Source of the DNA: Lotus japonicus | Lineage: Eukaryota; Streptophyta; Magnoliopsida; Fabales; Fabaceae | Direction of reading: 5' to 3' | Assembly (NCBI RefSeq): GCF_012489685.1 | Contig: NC_080044.1 | Span: 79,718,732 to 79,782,731, forward strand | Length of the DNA: 64,000 nt | Part shown: piece by piece, positions 62,830 to 64,000 of the stretch | How the letters are laid out: each line of letters opens with the position of its first letter | Numbering within the stretch: position 1 is the first letter of the stretch | The notes under the pieces: generated by a model | What the model was told of the DNA's origin: nothing | Databases searched by the model: none | What the model saw: the letters and a program-made list of their open reading frames with translations, nothing else | Made by a program: the position numbers and the translations under genes

Positions 62830-64000
62830 ACTAACAAAGTTAGCCTAAGACATGATTGGCCCCACTATCTTATTCCTTAAGAGTAATGTTACTCACACAC
62901 CTCTCTTTTGAGGTGTGTGAGGTGGAATGATGAGAGAGATAGGAAGAAAAGAAAAAGTAAGGGAGAGAAAGTATGAGATGTGATAGATGGTAAGAGGAGA
63001 GAGATAGAAACAAAAAGAGGTGGAAATGAAGTGTTTTAAAAATGAGGTGTGTATATATCATTACTCACTATCATATAAAATGATGAAAGACACAATAAGG
63101 GTCATATAGAGGATTCATGTTTAGCCAGCGTTACCAATGGCCAAAATTAAACATCTTTTTATCATTATAAAATGATGAAAGACACAATAAGGGTCATATA
63201 GAGGATTCATGTTCAGTGACCAATTTTTGATGCGGCAACAACATGTTAAAGGAGCATAATCCAAATCAGGTAATGAACCAAGGTCCACAAACCCTTGTTG
63301 TAACATGTTCTAGGAGGAACAAAAATCAGAGTGACCAGAACGGTATTCATGAATTATAACTGCTAAGTAATTAAAGAGTGAATTCCCAACATCAATCAGG
63401 TACAATAATTTATTAGAACCATATCTTTCTGCTTTCCTCAAACCAAATCCAACGTTCCTTCATTTTTTTTTAAATATTGAAACTAAATCTTGTACACCAA
63501 CATTTTTTTTAAATATTGAAACTAAATCTTGTACAAACAAAGTGAGTATGTACAAACTAATCTTAACAAAGCAACACCAGAGTAACAATCATAGCAGCTG
63601 CAACTTCTAAAGCCTTCCTCAGATCAATCAAATTGCACACTGAGTGTTATCAGTCCTGCTTGTACCACGTCCAGCAGCCCAGCCAAGTCTGATCAGTCCT
63701 GCTTGTATCACGTCCAGTAGCCCAGAAAACCTCTATGCCTTCTGTCACTCCTTGCTGCCTTCATCACAATCCGAATTCTCATTCACCACCATGTGTCAAC
63801 AACCTCTTACTCATTTCCAACTTCAGCATAATTTGATCCATTTGTGTTTCCATTATTAAAATGTTTCAAACATGTTCCCATTAATGAAGGATCTGCAAAT
63901 ATCAGTCATATTATATTGAGAGAAGTCACAATTTAGAAATTATACTACAATACTTTATGCAATAAAGAAAATAAACTGCAAATTCTACCTTATTCTATTC
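62830..64000. other. right-end intergenic DNA with small duplications
   Basis: AAAATGATGAAAGACACAAT and the following 25 bp occur twice (near 63078 and 63168). TTTAAATATTGAAACTAAAT occurs twice (63470-63540). CAGTCCTGCTTGTA(C/T)CACGTC occurs twice (63650-63715). No gene supported. Confidence 0.5.

Overview
This is an AT-rich window of plant nuclear DNA. The genes have short exons split by GT-AG introns, there is a thylakoid-type rubredoxin, a plastid-like transaldolase, a xylan synthase and an AP2/ERF factor, and the spacers are full of MITEs, SINEs, TRIMs and Mutator-like DNA. Protein relationships and repeat types fit a eudicot, most likely a legume (family-level inference; no database search was possible). 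No bacterial features, CRISPR arrays, rRNA genes or intact tRNA genes were seen.

Left part (1-21 kb): a possible 3' exon of an unknown + strand gene (193-304); a trihelix transcription factor of the ASR3 type on the - strand (769-3661); repeat-rich spacer with a degraded Copia gag and a satellite-like array of about 53-bp units (7.44-9.0 kb); a WD40 gene (9171-13589) with an internal exon duplication; two direct MITE copies; and a complete 16-exon BONZAI1/copine gene (16470-21227).

Middle (22-41 kb): a CACTA-like end, an ERF114-like gene whose expected start codon is missing (24205-25672), a Sec14/CRAL-TRIO gene on the - strand (28072-33204), a 975-bp PIF/Harbinger-like element with a GC-rich core, another MITE, a 5'-truncated LINE with a perfect 15-bp target-site duplication, and an IRX10-like xylan xylosyltransferase gene (38098-40838).

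Right part (41-64 kb): a SINE, a GTATCG-rich element, transaldolase (43083-45437), a membrane-anchored rubredoxin (46697-48179), a secreted protein of unknown function (49148-50454, - strand), a nested MITE pair, SDHAF2 (52048-52996, - strand), a 3.9-kb FAR1-type Mutator-like element with 566-bp inverted repeats (53232-57161) next to telomere-type repeats, an intact 353-bp TRIM, a 1-kb foldback, an hAT-like element carrying a SINE, and a truncated promoter-plus-exon copy of the 49-kb gene. The last 3 kb holds only repeats and unassigned DNA.

The host genes serve separate housekeeping, wall-building, defence and regulatory roles and do not form a pathway. Their order recalls two Arabidopsis chromosome 5 blocks as I remember them (IRX10L-ERF114-BON1, and rubredoxin-SDHAF2), so the window is best read as conserved gene islands separated by many small transposons.
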